DNA of 59,501 nt from an uncultured Sphingomonas sp. (GCF_913776855.1 NZ_CAJYQD010000035.1:1-59501); one strand, 5' to 3'; shown: positions 37,490-47,691, counted from the first letter of the stretch. The notes: generated by a model from the sequence alone, not told the origin. Numbers and translations are program-made.

Positions 37490-37791
37490 TCCCGCCCTCG
37501 CTCGCCGCCGCGCAGGCCGATGTCCTCGTCAAGCGCGCCCGGCTAAAGGCCAGCCTGGCCGAGGCAAAGCATCGGCTGTCGCCAGCCACCATCGCCTCGG
37601 GCGTTGCCGACGATCTTCGCGACAAGGCGGAAGAAGGCGTCGCGGTCATTCGCGAACGACCCGGCGTAGCCGCCGGTGTCGCGACCGGAATCGTCGCGCT
37701 GCTCGCCCGCAGGCGGATCATAGGCCTGTTCCGCAAGGCTCCTCCACCCCCGCCGCCGCCCTTGCCCCCGACTGCCCCGACAAAGGAATAG
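37486..37791 (+). CDS. YqjK-like hypothetical protein, TTG start
   Basis: This 101-residue protein starts with a probable TTG at 37486: the preceding gene's stop overlaps it as TTGA and GGGAGA lies 6 bases upstream. No ATG exists in this frame near the right place. The protein is helical with a basic patch (VLVKRARLKASLAEAKHRLS), a weak hydrophobic segment near RPGVAAGVATGIVALLARRR and a proline-rich tail (PPPPPPPLPP). It likely associates with the two neighbouring membrane proteins. No function is known. Confidence 0.65.
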   Translation: MIPPSLAAAQADVLVKRARLKASLAEAKHRLSPATIASGVADDLRDKAEEGVAVIRERPGVAAGVATGIVALLARRRIIGLFRKAPPPPPPPLPPTAPTKE

Positions 37792-37795
37792 CATC

Positions 37796-38245
37796 ATGAG
37801 CGAACTCAAGACTGCCCCCACCGCGACCACCACCGGCACGATCGACACGATCAAGGACAAGGCGGCGACCGCCGCCCACGCGACCAGCGACGCAGCGCAT
37901 GATGCGGCGCAACGCGCGTCGGAAGTCGCCCACGACGCTGCCAAGCGCGCATCCGACACGATCGAGGCCAACCCGCTCGCGGTCCTCGCCGGCGGCCTCG
38001 CGCTCGGTGCCGTCGTCGGCGCGCTGCTGCCGCGCACCGCGCAAGAATCGAAGACTCTGGCGCCGCTGGGCAAGAAGCTGGCGGCGGCGGCCACCGCCGC
38101 CGCCGCGACCGCCCGTGACGTCGGCAAGGAACAGCTCGCCGCAGCCCTGCCCAGCAAGGACGGCGCCAAGGAGCAGCTGCGCTCGGTGTTCTCGAACGTG
38201 GTGCAGGCCGCGACCGATAGCGGGAAAAGCGCTATCAAGGGCTGA
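37796..38245 (+). CDS. Ala-rich amphipathic envelope-stress-type protein
   Basis: This 149-residue protein is built of alanine-rich amphipathic helices with repeated motifs (ATSDAAHDAAQRASEVAHDA and AKRASDTIEANPLAVLAGGL), one hydrophobic segment (ALGAVVGALLPR) and a second Ala-rich helix (AAAATAAAATARDVGKEQ). The repeated AHDAAxRASE units recall apolipoprotein- or LEA-like proteins. It follows the YqjK-like gene by 4 bases and ends the cassette. Function is unknown; the set resembles stress-related inner-membrane proteins. Confidence 0.7.
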   Translation: MSELKTAPTATTTGTIDTIKDKAATAAHATSDAAHDAAQRASEVAHDAAKRASDTIEANPLAVLAGGLALGAVVGALLPRTAQESKTLAPLGKKLAAAATAAAATARDVGKEQLAAALPSKDGAKEQLRSVFSNVVQAATDSGKSAIKG

Positions 38246-38336
38246 TCCATACCGCGGCACGAAAGTTATGGGTTGAAGGGTACGCTCCGTTCGCTATGCG
38301 ACGGTGCGTATTCTTTTTTGCACTGCGGGAACGACC

Positions 38337-38558
38337 ATGAGCAAACTTCACCTCGTCTTCGGCGGCCGCGTCTCCGATCCGCGCACGCTCGACTTCGCCG
38401 ACCTCAAGGCGATCGACGTCGTCGGCATCTTTGGCGACTATGCCAGCGCCGAAAAGGCATGGCGCGCCGCAGCACAGCGGACGGTGGACGATGCCGAGAT
38501 GAAATATGTGGTGGTCCATCTCCACCGCCTGCTCGAACCGGAACTGCCGGCGGCATAA
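38337..38558 (+). CDS. DUF4170 protein
   Basis: This 73-residue soluble protein matches the DUF4170 pattern: KLHLVFGGRVSDPRTLDFAD, then IDVVGIFGDYASAEKAWRAA, AQRTVDDAEMKYVVVHLHRL and LEPE at the end. Family members are small alphaproteobacterial proteins of unknown role. The ATG at 38337 is chosen because the extra 11 residues of the longer frame do not fit. It lies 91 bases after the small-protein cassette, with a repeat element downstream. Confidence 0.8.
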   Translation: MSKLHLVFGGRVSDPRTLDFADLKAIDVVGIFGDYASAEKAWRAAAQRTVDDAEMKYVVVHLHRLLEPELPAA

Positions 38559-38587
38559 GCGCGCCGCGCGTCAACGGATACCGTTCA

Positions 38588-38681
38588 GTTCGATCAGCTT
38601 CGAGCGAAGTCGGGAAGCGTCCGTCGAGAGGGGCTTGATCGGGACACCCCTTCTCGACTTCGATTCTCGACAAGCTCGAAC
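38588..38681. repeat. REP-like intergenic element, copy 1
   Basis: The outer arms GTTCGATCAGCTTCGAG and CTCGACAAGCTCGAAC and an inner pair CGAGAGGGG/CCCCTTCTCG form an imperfect long inverted repeat. Bases 38588-38630 closely match a second element at 57387-57427. Both lie at gene 3' ends, as REP elements do. Confidence 0.6.
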
Positions 38682-38729
38682 AAAACGGGATGAGGTAGGT
38701 TAGCGAGCGGAAGCTGCGTCGGCCGAACG

Positions 38730-39386
38730 CTACGCCCGGCTCGCCTGCGAACGCCAGCGCCACAGCAACAGCGGCCGCAACAGCACCATCCCCGCGATAA
38801 ACCCGCCGACATGCGCCGCGCCGGCAATCGGCATCTCACTGCCGGCACTCGACCAGCCGATGAACAGGTTCAGCGCGGTCCAGAAGACCCCAAGCCATAT
38901 CGCATGGACGACATGCGCCGGAATCGGCCCTATCGCTTTGGCCTTGGTTCCACCGAACAGCAGCGCGTAGGCGCCGATCAGCGCCGAAATCGCACCGCTC
39001 GCTCCGATCATCGGCGCTGGCGAACTCGGTCCGGCCAGCCACTGCGCTGCGATCGACGCATAGGCACCGACCAGCAACAGCACCAATACGCCCCGCAGCC
39101 CCACCGCCCGCTGCGTCGGCGTACCCACGATCGCCAGGCTCAACAGGTTGAAGCCGAGATGCAGCCAGCCATCGTGGATGAACGCAGCAGTAATCGGCGT
39201 CAACCATACCGGCACGAACGGCGCAAACCCCTCGATCGACGCGACATCACTGGTCAATCGCAACGGCACGAAACCCGCTGCGATCGAAGCGCTCCACACA
39301 CCGCCCGTCAGGATGATCCAACCGCTTAAAAAAGCGATCAGTCCGCCGATCGTCAGGATCGCCGGTGACGGCCGCCGTTCGAACAT
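38730..39386 (-). CDS. Rhomboid-family intramembrane serine protease
   Basis: This 218-residue protein has about six transmembrane segments. It shows the HLGFN motif of helix 2 (His76, Asn80), the catalytic serine in IGASGAISA (Ser130) and the catalytic histidine in GAAHVGGFIAG (His192), with spacing as in GlpG-type rhomboids. It should cleave membrane proteins within the inner membrane; substrates are unknown. It starts 6 bases after greA stops, so it may be cotranscribed with greA and possibly carB. Confidence 0.9.
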   Translation of the reverse strand: MFERRPSPAILTIGGLIAFLSGWIILTGGVWSASIAAGFVPLRLTSDVASIEGFAPFVPVWLTPITAAFIHDGWLHLGFNLLSLAIVGTPTQRAVGLRGVLVLLLVGAYASIAAQWLAGPSSPAPMIGASGAISALIGAYALLFGGTKAKAIGPIPAHVVHAIWLGVFWTALNLFIGWSSAGSEMPIAGAAHVGGFIAGMVLLRPLLLWRWRSQASRA

Positions 39387-39392
39387 GGCGGT

Positions 39393-39869
39393 TTAGATGA
39401 ACTCGATTTTCGAGATCTGGTAATAACGGTCGCCTGACGGCACCGTCACCTCGACATCGTCGTCGACCTTGCGCCCGATCAACGCGCGGCCCATCGGCGA
39501 GTTGTACGAGATACGACCCGACTTCGCGTCCGCCTCGGTCTGACCGACGATCTGGTAGGTGATCGCCTTGTCGTCCTCGTCCAGCAGCGTCACGGTCGCG
39601 CCGAACACCACCTTGTCGCCCGACAGGTCCTTCGGGTCGATGACCTGCGCGCGCGACAGCTTGTCCTCGATATCGGCGATCGACGCCTCGATCTGGCCCT
39701 GCCGTTCCTTCGCCGCATGATATTCGGCGTTTTCGGACAGGTCGCCATGCGCGCGGGCTTCCTCGATCGCGTCGATGATCTGCGGTCGTTCCACCTTCAG
39801 CTGCTTGAGGTGCGCCGTCAGGCGGTCATAGCCCTCCTGCAACATCGGCATCTTTTCGACCGTCGCCAT
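39393..39869 (-). CDS. greA: Transcription elongation factor GreA
   Basis: This 158-residue protein has the GreA coiled-coil finger ([40 protein letters not shown]) with the conserved acidic tip, and a C-terminal FKBP-like domain ([38 protein letters not shown]). It rescues backtracked RNA polymerase by stimulating transcript cleavage. It lies 89 bases after carB and 6 before the rhomboid gene, all on the minus strand. Placement downstream of carB is common in proteobacteria. Confidence 0.95.
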   Translation of the reverse strand: MATVEKMPMLQEGYDRLTAHLKQLKVERPQIIDAIEEARAHGDLSENAEYHAAKERQGQIEASIADIEDKLSRAQVIDPKDLSGDKVVFGATVTLLDEDDKAITYQIVGQTEADAKSGRISYNSPMGRALIGRKVDDDVEVTVPSGDRYYQISKIEFI

Positions 39870-39958
39870 CGCGCGCGCGTCCCTTTTTCTATCATTGCCC
39901 CCGCCACACGGACGAACCCGTCAAGGCCCGTCCGCGCGCAACTTTTCGCTGATGGGGA

Positions 39959-42900
39959 TCAGTTGTGCGATTGCGAATAATAGGACTGGAGCGGCCGCAC
40001 TTCAAGGGACCGGGCACCCAGCGCCTGAATGGCCTGCGCCACCGCGACGCTGGCCGGGGCCGTGGTGAAATACGGCACCTTCTGCGACTGCGCCGATGCG
40101 CGGATCGATTCCGAATCCTTCAGCGACTGCCACCCTTCGGTCGTGTTGAAGATCATCGCGATATCACCGTCGAAAATCTTGTCGACGATATGCGGGCGTC
40201 CCTGTGCGACCTTGTTCACCCGTTCGACTGGCACGCCGTTTTCGGAGAGGTAATCGGCGGTGCCGCTGGTCGCGACGATCCGGAAACCCAGTTCGATCAG
40301 CAGCTGCACGCCCGGCAGGATCACCGGCTTGTCGCCATGCTTGACCGACACGAACACCGTGCCGCCCTTAGGCAGGACGATGCTGGCCCCCATCTGCGCC
40401 TTCGCGAACGCAGTAGCGAAATCGCTATCGATTCCCATCACTTCGCCAGTCGACTTCATTTCCGGCGACAACACCGGATCGACGCCGGGGAAGCGACCCC
40501 ACGGGAACACCGCTTCCTTGACCGCGACATGATCGATGTCGCGATCGATCGTCGGCAGGTCGGCCAGCTTCTCACCCGCCATCACCCGCGCCGCGATCTT
40601 GGCGACCGGCGTGCCGATTGCCTTTGCGACGAACGGCACCGTGCGGCTGGCGCGCGGATTGACCTCGATCAGATAGACCTTGCCGTCCTTGACCGCGAAC
40701 TGGATGTTCATCAGCCCCTTGACGTTCAACGCCTTGGCAAGCGCCACCGTCTGCCGCTCGATCTCGGCGATGACCTCCGCCGACAGCGAATAGGGCGGCA
40801 TCGAACAGGCGCTGTCGCCCGAATGGACGCCGGCCTCCTCGATATGCTGCAGCACGCCGGCCACGACCACATCGTCGCCGTCCGCAATCGCATCGACATC
40901 GACCTCGATCGCGTCGCGCAGATACTGGTCAATCAGCACCGGGCTGTCGCCCGACACCTGCACCGCGGTCTGGATATAATCGTCGAGTTGCTGGAGCGAG
41001 TCGACGATCTCCATCGCCCGCCCGCCCAGCACATAGCTGGGGCGCATCAGCACCGGATAGCCGATCCGCTCGGCGATCACCGCCGCCTCGTCACGGCTGC
41101 GCGCCAGGCCGTTGGCCGGCTGGAGCAGGCCCAGCGACTTGACCAGATCGGCGAAGCGCTCGCGATCCTCGGCAAGGTCGATCGAATCAGGCGTCGTGCC
41201 CAGGATCGGGATGCCGGCGGCTTCCAGTGCGCGCGCAAGGTTCAGCGGCGTCTGCCCGCCGAACTGCACGATCACCCCGACCAGTTCGCCCTTCGACGCC
41301 TCAACGTGCAGGATCTCCAGCACGTCCTCGGCGGTCAACGGTTCGAAATACAGCCGGTCCGACGTGTCGTAATCGGTGCTGACCGTTTCCGGATTGCAGT
41401 TGACCATGATGGTTTCATAGCCGGCGTCCGCCAGCGCGAAGCATGCGTGGCAGCAGCAATAGTCGAACTCGATCCCCTGCCCGATCCGGTTCGGACCACC
41501 GCCGAGAATTACGATCTTCTTGGCGTCCGACGGCTGGCTCTCGTCCTCCGGCTCACCAAAAGTCGGCGCTTCGTAGGTCGAATACATGTACGGGGTCTTC
41601 GCCTCAAACTCGGCGGCGCAGGTGTCGATGCGCTTGAAGACCGGCCGCACGCCCAGCTTGTGGCGATGCGCGCGCACTTCGTCCTCGGTCACACCACCGG
41701 TCATCATCTTGACGACCTCGTGGATCAGGCCCGAGCCGCGCTGGATACCGCGTTCCATGCCGCGCAGATTGGCGGACTGCAGCGCCAGCCAGGCGAGACG
41801 CTTGTCCGAAAAGCCCATGGATTTGAGGCGACGCATCCCCGCAGCGTCCTGCGGCAGCCCGTTGGTGCAGACTTCGGTCTCGGCCGCGACGATTTCCGCC
41901 ATGCGTTCGAGGAACCACGGATCGTACTTTGCGATGGCGTGGACTTCGGCGACGGTGAAGCCCTCGCGCAGTGCCTGTGCCGCGACGAGCAGCCGGTCGG
42001 GGGTCGCGACGGCCAGCGCCGCCTCGATCTCCGCACGCGGCGCGCCGACCAGCCGTTCGACGCTGTTGAAGCCGGACAGCCCGGTTTCGAGGCCCCGCAG
42101 CGCCTTCTGCATCGATTCATGGATGTTGCGGCCGATCGCCATGACCTCGCCGACCGACTTCATCGCGGTCGACAGCACCGCCTGCGACCCCTTGAACTTT
42201 TCGAAGGCGAAGCGCGGAATCTTGGTGACGACATAATCGATCGTCGGTTCGAACGACGCCGGCGTCGCGCCGGTGATGTCGTTGGTTATCTCGTCCAGCG
42301 TATAGCCGACCGCCAGCTTTGCAGCGACCTTCGCGATCGGAAAGCCGGTCGCCTTAGACGCCAGCGCCGACGACCGCGACACGCGCGGGTTCATCTCGAT
42401 CACGATCAGGCGGCCGTCCTTCGGGTTGACCGCGAACTGTACGTTCGAACCCCCTGTTTCGACACCGATTTCCCGGAGCACCGCGATCGATGCGTTGCGC
42501 ATGATCTGATATTCCTTGTCGGTCAGCGTCAGCGCCGGCGCGACGGTGATCGAGTCCCCGGTATGGACGCCCATCGGGTCGATATTCTCGATCGAACACA
42601 CGATGATGGCATTGTCGGCGCGGTCGCGCACGACTTCCATCTCATATTCCTTCCAGCCGAGCAGCGATTCCTCGATCAGCACCTCGGTGGTCGGCGACGC
42701 GTCGAGGCCTTCGCGGACGATCTTCAGAAACTCGTCGCGGTTGTAAGCGACGCCGCCGCCGGTCCCGCCCAGCGTGAAGGACGGGCGGATGATCGCCGGC
42801 AGCCCGACATGCTCCAGCCCGGCCAGCGCCTCCGCCTCGCTGTGCGCGATATGGCTGCGCGCGGATTCGAGGCCGATCTTGTCCATCGCGACCTTGAACT

Positions 42901-43291
42901 TCTGACGGTCCTCGGCCTTGTCGATCGCCTCGGCATCGGCACCGATCATCGTCACGCCGAACTTTTCGAGCGTGCCGTCATTCGCCAGCGCCAGCGCGGT
43001 GTTCAGCGCCGTCTGCCCGCCCATCGTCGGCAGCACCGCATCGGGGCGCTCCTTCTCGATGATCTTGGCGACGATCGCCGGGGTGATCGGCTCGACATAG
43101 GTCGCGTCGGCCAGTTCCGGGTCGGTCATGATCGTCGCGGGGTTGGAGTTGACGAGGACGATGCGATAGTCCTCCTCCTTCAACGCCTTGATCGCCTGCA
43201 CGCCCGAATAATCGAACTCGCAAGCCTGGCCGATGACGATCGGCCCTGCGCCGATGACGAGGATGGACGAAATGTCGGTGCGTTTTGGCAT
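39959..43291 (-). CDS. carB: Carbamoyl-phosphate synthase large subunit
   Basis: This 1110-residue enzyme makes carbamoyl phosphate for pyrimidine and arginine synthesis. Two ATP-grasp halves are clear: the first starts [20 protein letters not shown], the second [20 protein letters not shown], each with matching [11 protein letters not shown] and [15 protein letters not shown]. An oligomerisation domain lies between and an allosteric MGS-like domain ends the protein. The start codon shares its A with the TAA stop of the unknown gene at 43291, so translation of carB is coupled to that gene, not directly to carA. Confidence 0.96.
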   Translation of the reverse strand: MPKRTDISSILVIGAGPIVIGQACEFDYSGVQAIKALKEEDYRIVLVNSNPATIMTDPELADATYVEPITPAIVAKIIEKERPDAVLPTMGGQTALNTALALANDGTLEKFGVTMIGADAEAIDKAEDRQKFKVAMDKIGLESARSHIAHSEAEALAGLEHVGLPAIIRPSFTLGGTGGGVAYNRDEFLKIVREGLDASPTTEVLIEESLLGWKEYEMEVVRDRADNAIIVCSIENIDPMGVHTGDSITVAPALTLTDKEYQIMRNASIAVLREIGVETGGSNVQFAVNPKDGRLIVIEMNPRVSRSSALASKATGFPIAKVAAKLAVGYTLDEITNDITGATPASFEPTIDYVVTKIPRFAFEKFKGSQAVLSTAMKSVGEVMAIGRNIHESMQKALRGLETGLSGFNSVERLVGAPRAEIEAALAVATPDRLLVAAQALREGFTVAEVHAIAKYDPWFLERMAEIVAAETEVCTNGLPQDAAGMRRLKSMGFSDKRLAWLALQSANLRGMERGIQRGSGLIHEVVKMMTGGVTEDEVRAHRHKLGVRPVFKRIDTCAAEFEAKTPYMYSTYEAPTFGEPEDESQPSDAKKIVILGGGPNRIGQGIEFDYCCCHACFALADAGYETIMVNCNPETVSTDYDTSDRLYFEPLTAEDVLEILHVEASKGELVGVIVQFGGQTPLNLARALEAAGIPILGTTPDSIDLAEDRERFADLVKSLGLLQPANGLARSRDEAAVIAERIGYPVLMRPSYVLGGRAMEIVDSLQQLDDYIQTAVQVSGDSPVLIDQYLRDAIEVDVDAIADGDDVVVAGVLQHIEEAGVHSGDSACSMPPYSLSAEVIAEIERQTVALAKALNVKGLMNIQFAVKDGKVYLIEVNPRASRTVPFVAKAIGTPVAKIAARVMAGEKLADLPTIDRDIDHVAVKEAVFPWGRFPGVDPVLSPEMKSTGEVMGIDSDFATAFAKAQMGASIVLPKGGTVFVSVKHGDKPVILPGVQLLIELGFRIVATSGTADYLSENGVPVERVNKVAQGRPHIVDKIFDGDIAMIFNTTEGWQSLKDSESIRASAQSQKVPYFTTAPASVAVAQAIQALGARSLEVRPLQSYYSQSHN

Positions 43292-43896
43292 TACAAGGCA
43301 TCCAGATCGATAGAAAATTTAGATTTTACGAACGCCTTTATGGCATCTGTAAGCAAAGCGGCAGCAACTGCTTTGGACGTACTTTTGAGAAAGTACCCTG
43401 CATCCGATATAGCTAGCAGCACTCCAACTTTTAGCTGCAGGATACGGAAGCTTCCAGCGTTCCAAATCTTATTTGCTGCTTCCAGTTGAGCAATAACGCG
43501 AGATCGATCCGCCGGGTCTAGCTCTGCATCATTCGCGCCTCTGACGTCATCCAGAAGTTCCGCGATACCTCGCGAAATATCTACGGCGTCGGCGGAATTA
43601 TGATCGAACGTAACGAACCGGTCTGATGCGACTGCCAGATCCCTGCCTTCCTGCAGTAGCTCGAATCCATCAGCCCCGAGAGAAAAATAAAATTCCCCGT
43701 CTTCTTCCAAACGATCAAAGATGCTACCGTCATCGATGGATAAATTCATAACACGAGAAGCAAACGCCTTCTTGACACTCAAGCCGCTGCGGTCGACTAT
43801 ACTTTGCACGTCAAACCACTCGTATTCGTCTGACTCAACGAGTAAACGATATACTCCTCGGGCTAAAGCAAGCTGAGCGTTCTCGTAGTTTATCAC
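43291..43896 (-). CDS. Unknown low-GC gene inserted between carA and carB
   Basis: This 201-residue protein has no motif I can assign. Residues 1-85 look like a winged helix: helices around 4-19 and 28-50, then a strand pair ending [16 protein letters not shown]. Residues 104-145 are helical with heptad-like spacing ([20 protein letters not shown]), and 150-192 contain hydrophobic helices ([31 protein letters not shown]) that could touch a membrane. A hand count over 43321-43500 gives 83/180 GC (46%), far below neighbouring carB (47/60 in one line). The GTG start overlaps the carA stop (GTGA) and the TAA stop overlaps the carB ATG. It looks like an acquired gene; regulator, toxin or defence protein are all possible. 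Confidence 0.7.
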   Translation of the reverse strand: MINYENAQLALARGVYRLLVESDEYEWFDVQSIVDRSGLSVKKAFASRVMNLSIDDGSIFDRLEEDGEFYFSLGADGFELLQEGRDLAVASDRFVTFDHNSADAVDISRGIAELLDDVRGANDAELDPADRSRVIAQLEAANKIWNAGSFRILQLKVGVLLAISDAGYFLKSTSKAVAAALLTDAIKAFVKSKFSIDLDAL

Positions 43897-45080
43897 TTCA
43901 TCATGCCTACGAACCGCTCGAACAGGTAGAAGCTGTCCTGCGGTCCCGGCGACGCCTCTGGGTGGTACTGCACGCTGAACGCGCGGCCGCCGTCCGTTTC
44001 GATGCCGGCGTTCGAGCCATCGAACAGCGACACATGCGTTTCCCGCACCCCCGCCGGCAGGCTGTCGCGTTCGACCGCGAAGCCGTGGTTCATGCTGGTG
44101 ATCTCTACCGCACCATCGGACAGACGCTTGACCGGATGGTTCGCGCCGCGATGGCCCTGATGCATCTTGGTCGTCTTCGCGCCGAGCGCTAGGCCGAGCA
44201 GCTGATGGCCCAGACAGATGCCGAACAGCGGCTTGCCCGTGTCGAGCAGCTGGCGGATCACCGGCACGGCATAATCGCCGGTCGCGGCGGGGTCGCCCGG
44301 ACCGTTCGACAGGAAGATGCCGTCCGGGTTTGCCGCCATGACCTCTTCATAGGTCGCGGTGGCGGGCAGCACGGTGACTTCGGCACCGGCGTGAACAAGG
44401 TTGCGGAAAATATTGCGCTTGCTGCCATAATCGATCGCGACGACATGCGGGCGGCGGGCATCGGCGGCCGGCTCCGCGCTGCCGGGCGCAGTGCTGTCGT
44501 CATAGCCCTTGCCCAGATGCCACGCCCCGCCGGCCCAGCCATAATGGGTTTCGCACGACACGGTCTTTGCGAGGTCCATGCCCTCCAGCCCCGGCCAAGC
44601 CTGTGCCTGTGCCAGCAATGCGGGAATGTCGAATTCGCCGCTCGCCGAATGGGCGATGACGCCGTTCGGGGCGCCGCCCTGCCGGATGCGGCGGGTCAGC
44701 GCGCGGGTGTCGATGCCGGCGAGGCCGATGCGGTTGTGCCGTGCCATCCAGGCATCGAGATGCTCGTTGGAGCGGAAGTTCGACGGCGCGGTGACATCCT
44801 CGCGCACGATCATGCCCAGCGCGTGCGGGTCGTTCGCCTCGACATCGTCGACGTTGGTGCCGACATTGCCGATGTGCGGGAAGGTGAAGGTGATGACCTG
44901 CCCGGCGAAGGACGGATCGGTCATGATCTCCTGATAGCCGGTCATCGCGGTGTGGAAGCATACCTCGCCGACCGCTCCGCCCTCGGCTCCGAAGCCACGG
45001 CCCCACAGCACGTCGCCATTGGCAAGGACGAGGACCCCGGTGGCTCCTTCAGGCATGGCGAATGGCTTGGCGTCGGCCAT
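43893..45080 (-). CDS. carA: Carbamoyl-phosphate synthase small (glutaminase) subunit
   Basis: This 395-residue subunit hydrolyses glutamine and channels ammonia to CarB. The N-terminal domain shows GEVCFHTAMTGYQEIMTDPS and GLAGIDTRALTRRIR. The class I amidotransferase domain shows LSNGPGDP, the nucleophile in PLFGICLGHQLLGLA, and the HPEASPGPQD end carrying the catalytic histidine and glutamate. The ATG at 45080 has AGGAG upstream. Its stop overlaps the start of the unknown low-GC gene by four bases instead of leading to carB. Confidence 0.96.
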   Translation of the reverse strand: MADAKPFAMPEGATGVLVLANGDVLWGRGFGAEGGAVGEVCFHTAMTGYQEIMTDPSFAGQVITFTFPHIGNVGTNVDDVEANDPHALGMIVREDVTAPSNFRSNEHLDAWMARHNRIGLAGIDTRALTRRIRQGGAPNGVIAHSASGEFDIPALLAQAQAWPGLEGMDLAKTVSCETHYGWAGGAWHLGKGYDDSTAPGSAEPAADARRPHVVAIDYGSKRNIFRNLVHAGAEVTVLPATATYEEVMAANPDGIFLSNGPGDPAATGDYAVPVIRQLLDTGKPLFGICLGHQLLGLALGAKTTKMHQGHRGANHPVKRLSDGAVEITSMNHGFAVERDSLPAGVRETHVSLFDGSNAGIETDGGRAFSVQYHPEASPGPQDSFYLFERFVGMMK

Positions 45081-45225
45081 GATGGGCGGGCACTCCTGGG
45101 TAAATCTGATGATGTCGCTAAGCGGTGGCGGCTAGTCCCAACCCCGGCCCCCGTCAATCCTGTGATCGTATGATGATTGCGGCTAAGGGTGATCGCTTAT
45201 CCAAACGAACGACATCGGAACCGCC

Positions 45226-45678
45226 ATGATTCGCGACACCATCAAGGACGCGCTCGTCACCGCCATGAAGGGCGGGGACAAGGAAACGACCGCCACGATC
45301 CGCCTGATCCAGTCGGCGATCAAGAACCGCGATATCGAGGCGCGCACCGGCAAGGCGCCCGGCAGCGACGATGCGCTGGTCGTCGAAGTGCTGCAGAAAA
45401 TGGTGAAGCAGCGCCGCGAATCGATCGACATGTACGAGAAGGGCAACCGCCCGGAACTGGCCGCCGCCGAAGCGCGCGAAGTCGGTGTCATCGAACGTTT
45501 CCTGCCAGCCCAGATGGACGATGCGCAGACGGCGGCGGCGATCGAAGCGATCAAGGCCGACCTGAATGCTGCCGGCATGAAGGACATGGGCCGCGTCATG
45601 GCGGAGCTTAAGTCGCGCCACGGCAGCGAGTTGGATATGAGCAAGGCCAGCGCGGCGGTGAAGGCTGCGCTGAGTTAA
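45226..45678 (+). CDS. GatB/YqeY domain protein
   Basis: This 150-residue protein is a stand-alone YqeY/GatB C-terminal domain: TIKDALVTAMKGGDKETTAT, LIQSAIKNRDIEARTGK, KMVKQRRESIDMYEKGNRPE and VIERFLPAQMDDAQ. The domain binds tRNA in GatB, but the free protein's job is not settled. It is divergent from carA with 145 bases between. It lies 39 bases before dnaG, the usual alphaproteobacterial position upstream of the primase gene. Confidence 0.92.
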   Translation: MIRDTIKDALVTAMKGGDKETTATIRLIQSAIKNRDIEARTGKAPGSDDALVVEVLQKMVKQRRESIDMYEKGNRPELAAAEAREVGVIERFLPAQMDDAQTAAAIEAIKADLNAAGMKDMGRVMAELKSRHGSELDMSKASAAVKAALS

Positions 45679-45717
45679 GCCATTGCCGTACCCGTTCCGT
45701 TCGGGGCATATGGACCC

Positions 45718-47523
45718 ATGACCCTTTCGCCCCAGTTCCTCGACGAGTTGCGCACCCGCACGACGCTGTCGGCGCTGGTCGGCAAGTCGGTGAAGCTCCA
45801 GCGCTCGGGCAACGAGTTCAAGGCCTGCTGTCCGTTCCATACCGAGAAGACGCCGAGCTTCTGGGTCAATGACGACAAGGGCTTCTACCACTGTTTCGGC
45901 TGCGGTGCGCATGGGGATGCGATCCGCTGGATGACCGACCAGCGCGGCCTGCCCTTTATCGATGCGGTGAAGGAACTTGTCGCGGCGGCGGGCATGGAGA
46001 TGCCGGCGCAGGATGCGCGATCGGCACGTCAGGCGGAACGGGCCAAGGGCTTGCACGAGCTGATGGCCGATGCGCAGGTCTGGTTCGCCGACCGGCTGGG
46101 CGACGAGGGCGGCATCGCCCGCGAGGCGCTGGCCAAGCGCGGCATCAAGCCGGAAACCGCCCGCGCGTTCGGCATGGGCTTTGCTCCCGATGCGCGCGGT
46201 CGATTGAAGGCGGCATTGGCGTCCTATGGCGATCCGATGCTGGTCGAATCGGGGATGCTAATCTCGGTCGAGGGCAAGGAGCCGTACGACCGGTTCCGCG
46301 GACGGCTGATGATCCCGATCCGCGATGCGCGCGGGCGGACGATCGCGTTCGGCGGCCGCATCCTCGGCGATGGCGAGCCGAAATATCTGAACTCGCCGGA
46401 AACCCCGCTCTTCGACAAGGGGCGCACGCTCTACAATATCGACCGGGCACAGGCCGCCGCGCGCAAGGCCAAGCGCGTGATCGCGGTCGAGGGCTATATG
46501 GACGTCATCGCGCTGGCACAGGCTGGCTTCGATGAGGTCGTGGCGCCGCTCGGCACCGCGCTGACCGAGCATCAGCTGGAACGGCTGTGGCGGATGGCCG
46601 ACGTGCCGATCCTGTGCTTCGATGGCGATGCGGCGGGGATCAAGGCGGCCAGGCGGGCGGCCGAACGTGCGCTGCCGCTGCTACAACCGGGCAAGAGCAT
46701 CGCGATCGTCACCATTCCCGACGGCATGGACCCCGACGATCTGGTCCGGGCGGAGGGCAGCCAAGCGTTCGAGGATTTGCTGGCGCGCCGCGAATCGCTG
46801 TCGGATTTCCTGTGGCGGCTGGAACTGGCGACGCTTCCTCCCGGCGCCGGCCCCGACGAGCGCGCGGCGTTCGAGCATGAACTGGCGCGTCTGGCCGGGA
46901 CGATCGGGCACGAGGGTATTCGCCGTGAATATTTCCGGACCTTCAAGGACCAGTTCTTCGCGCTGTTCGGGGCGAAAGACCGCCGCCTGCGCATCGTCGC
47001 CAACGACATGGCAGCAGCGGCCGAGGTCAAGGAAGTCGATCTAGTCTTCGCGTTCCAGCGCGCAGTGCTTGCCGGGCTGATGCAGCACGTGAACGTACTT
47101 ACGCAGCATTGCGAATTGATTGCGCAGCTTCCGATCGTGAACGGCGTCCTGCGGCGATGGCGCGACCATTTGATTGACCTAGCCATTTATCGCAGCGACC
47201 TCTCCAGCGATCTGCTGCACGAAGCGGTCACGAATGACCGACAAGTCGTGGAACAGGCACGTCGTGACAAACAAACCGATCTCGCGTTCAGCTTCTGGCT
47301 GCGTGGTGTCGATCCGACGGTAGCCGAAACCGACCTCTTGCGGGTGATCCAGATCCTGGTCGACGAACAGGCGTGCCGCCGGGCGGAGAATGCGGCGGCC
47401 GAACGCTGTCGTCAGGATACGACCGAGCGGACCTTCGCCGATTATCAGCAGGCACGGTCGGACCATGCCGCCGTGCAGGCACGCATTCGCAGCTGGATGG
47501 AGGAACTGGACGAGGCGGCTTGA
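45718..47523 (+). CDS. dnaG: DNA primase
   Basis: This 601-residue enzyme makes RNA primers for replication. The N-terminal zinc domain shows CCPFHTEKTPSFWVNDD and YHCFGCGAHGDA. The TOPRIM catalytic core follows with DRFRGRLMIPIRDARG, VEGYMDVIALAQAGF and CFDGDAAGIKAA, where EGYMD and DGD supply metal ligands. The C-terminal helicase-interacting domain is present. It is followed 168 bases later by rpoD, as in the macromolecular synthesis operon, with yqeY rather than rpsU upstream. Confidence 0.96.
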   Translation: MTLSPQFLDELRTRTTLSALVGKSVKLQRSGNEFKACCPFHTEKTPSFWVNDDKGFYHCFGCGAHGDAIRWMTDQRGLPFIDAVKELVAAAGMEMPAQDARSARQAERAKGLHELMADAQVWFADRLGDEGGIAREALAKRGIKPETARAFGMGFAPDARGRLKAALASYGDPMLVESGMLISVEGKEPYDRFRGRLMIPIRDARGRTIAFGGRILGDGEPKYLNSPETPLFDKGRTLYNIDRAQAAARKAKRVIAVEGYMDVIALAQAGFDEVVAPLGTALTEHQLERLWRMADVPILCFDGDAAGIKAARRAAERALPLLQPGKSIAIVTIPDGMDPDDLVRAEGSQAFEDLLARRESLSDFLWRLELATLPPGAGPDERAAFEHELARLAGTIGHEGIRREYFRTFKDQFFALFGAKDRRLRIVANDMAAAAEVKEVDLVFAFQRAVLAGLMQHVNVLTQHCELIAQLPIVNGVLRRWRDHLIDLAIYRSDLSSDLLHEAVTNDRQVVEQARRDKQTDLAFSFWLRGVDPTVAETDLLRVIQILVDEQACRRAENAAAERCRQDTTERTFADYQQARSDHAAVQARIRSWMEELDEAA

Positions 47524-47691
47524 TCCCCCCGCCCTCGCCTCCCATATCGCCGTCGTACAATTGCCTCGAATCTACCTCCGAACCGCCCGATTGCACGCTC
47601 TTGGCTTGCAAAACGCGCGGTGACGGACAAAGACGGCGGGTAAAATAGCGCCAGTGCGGTTGCGCTGCGTGAACTTTCTTGAGGGTTATTG

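Noticed and set aside
39965..43489. A 1174-codon open frame on the plus strand opposite carB.
   Set aside because: It is antisense to a certain carB gene. Long antisense frames are expected in high-GC coding DNA, and the translation is Arg/His/Asp-rich without any family feature.
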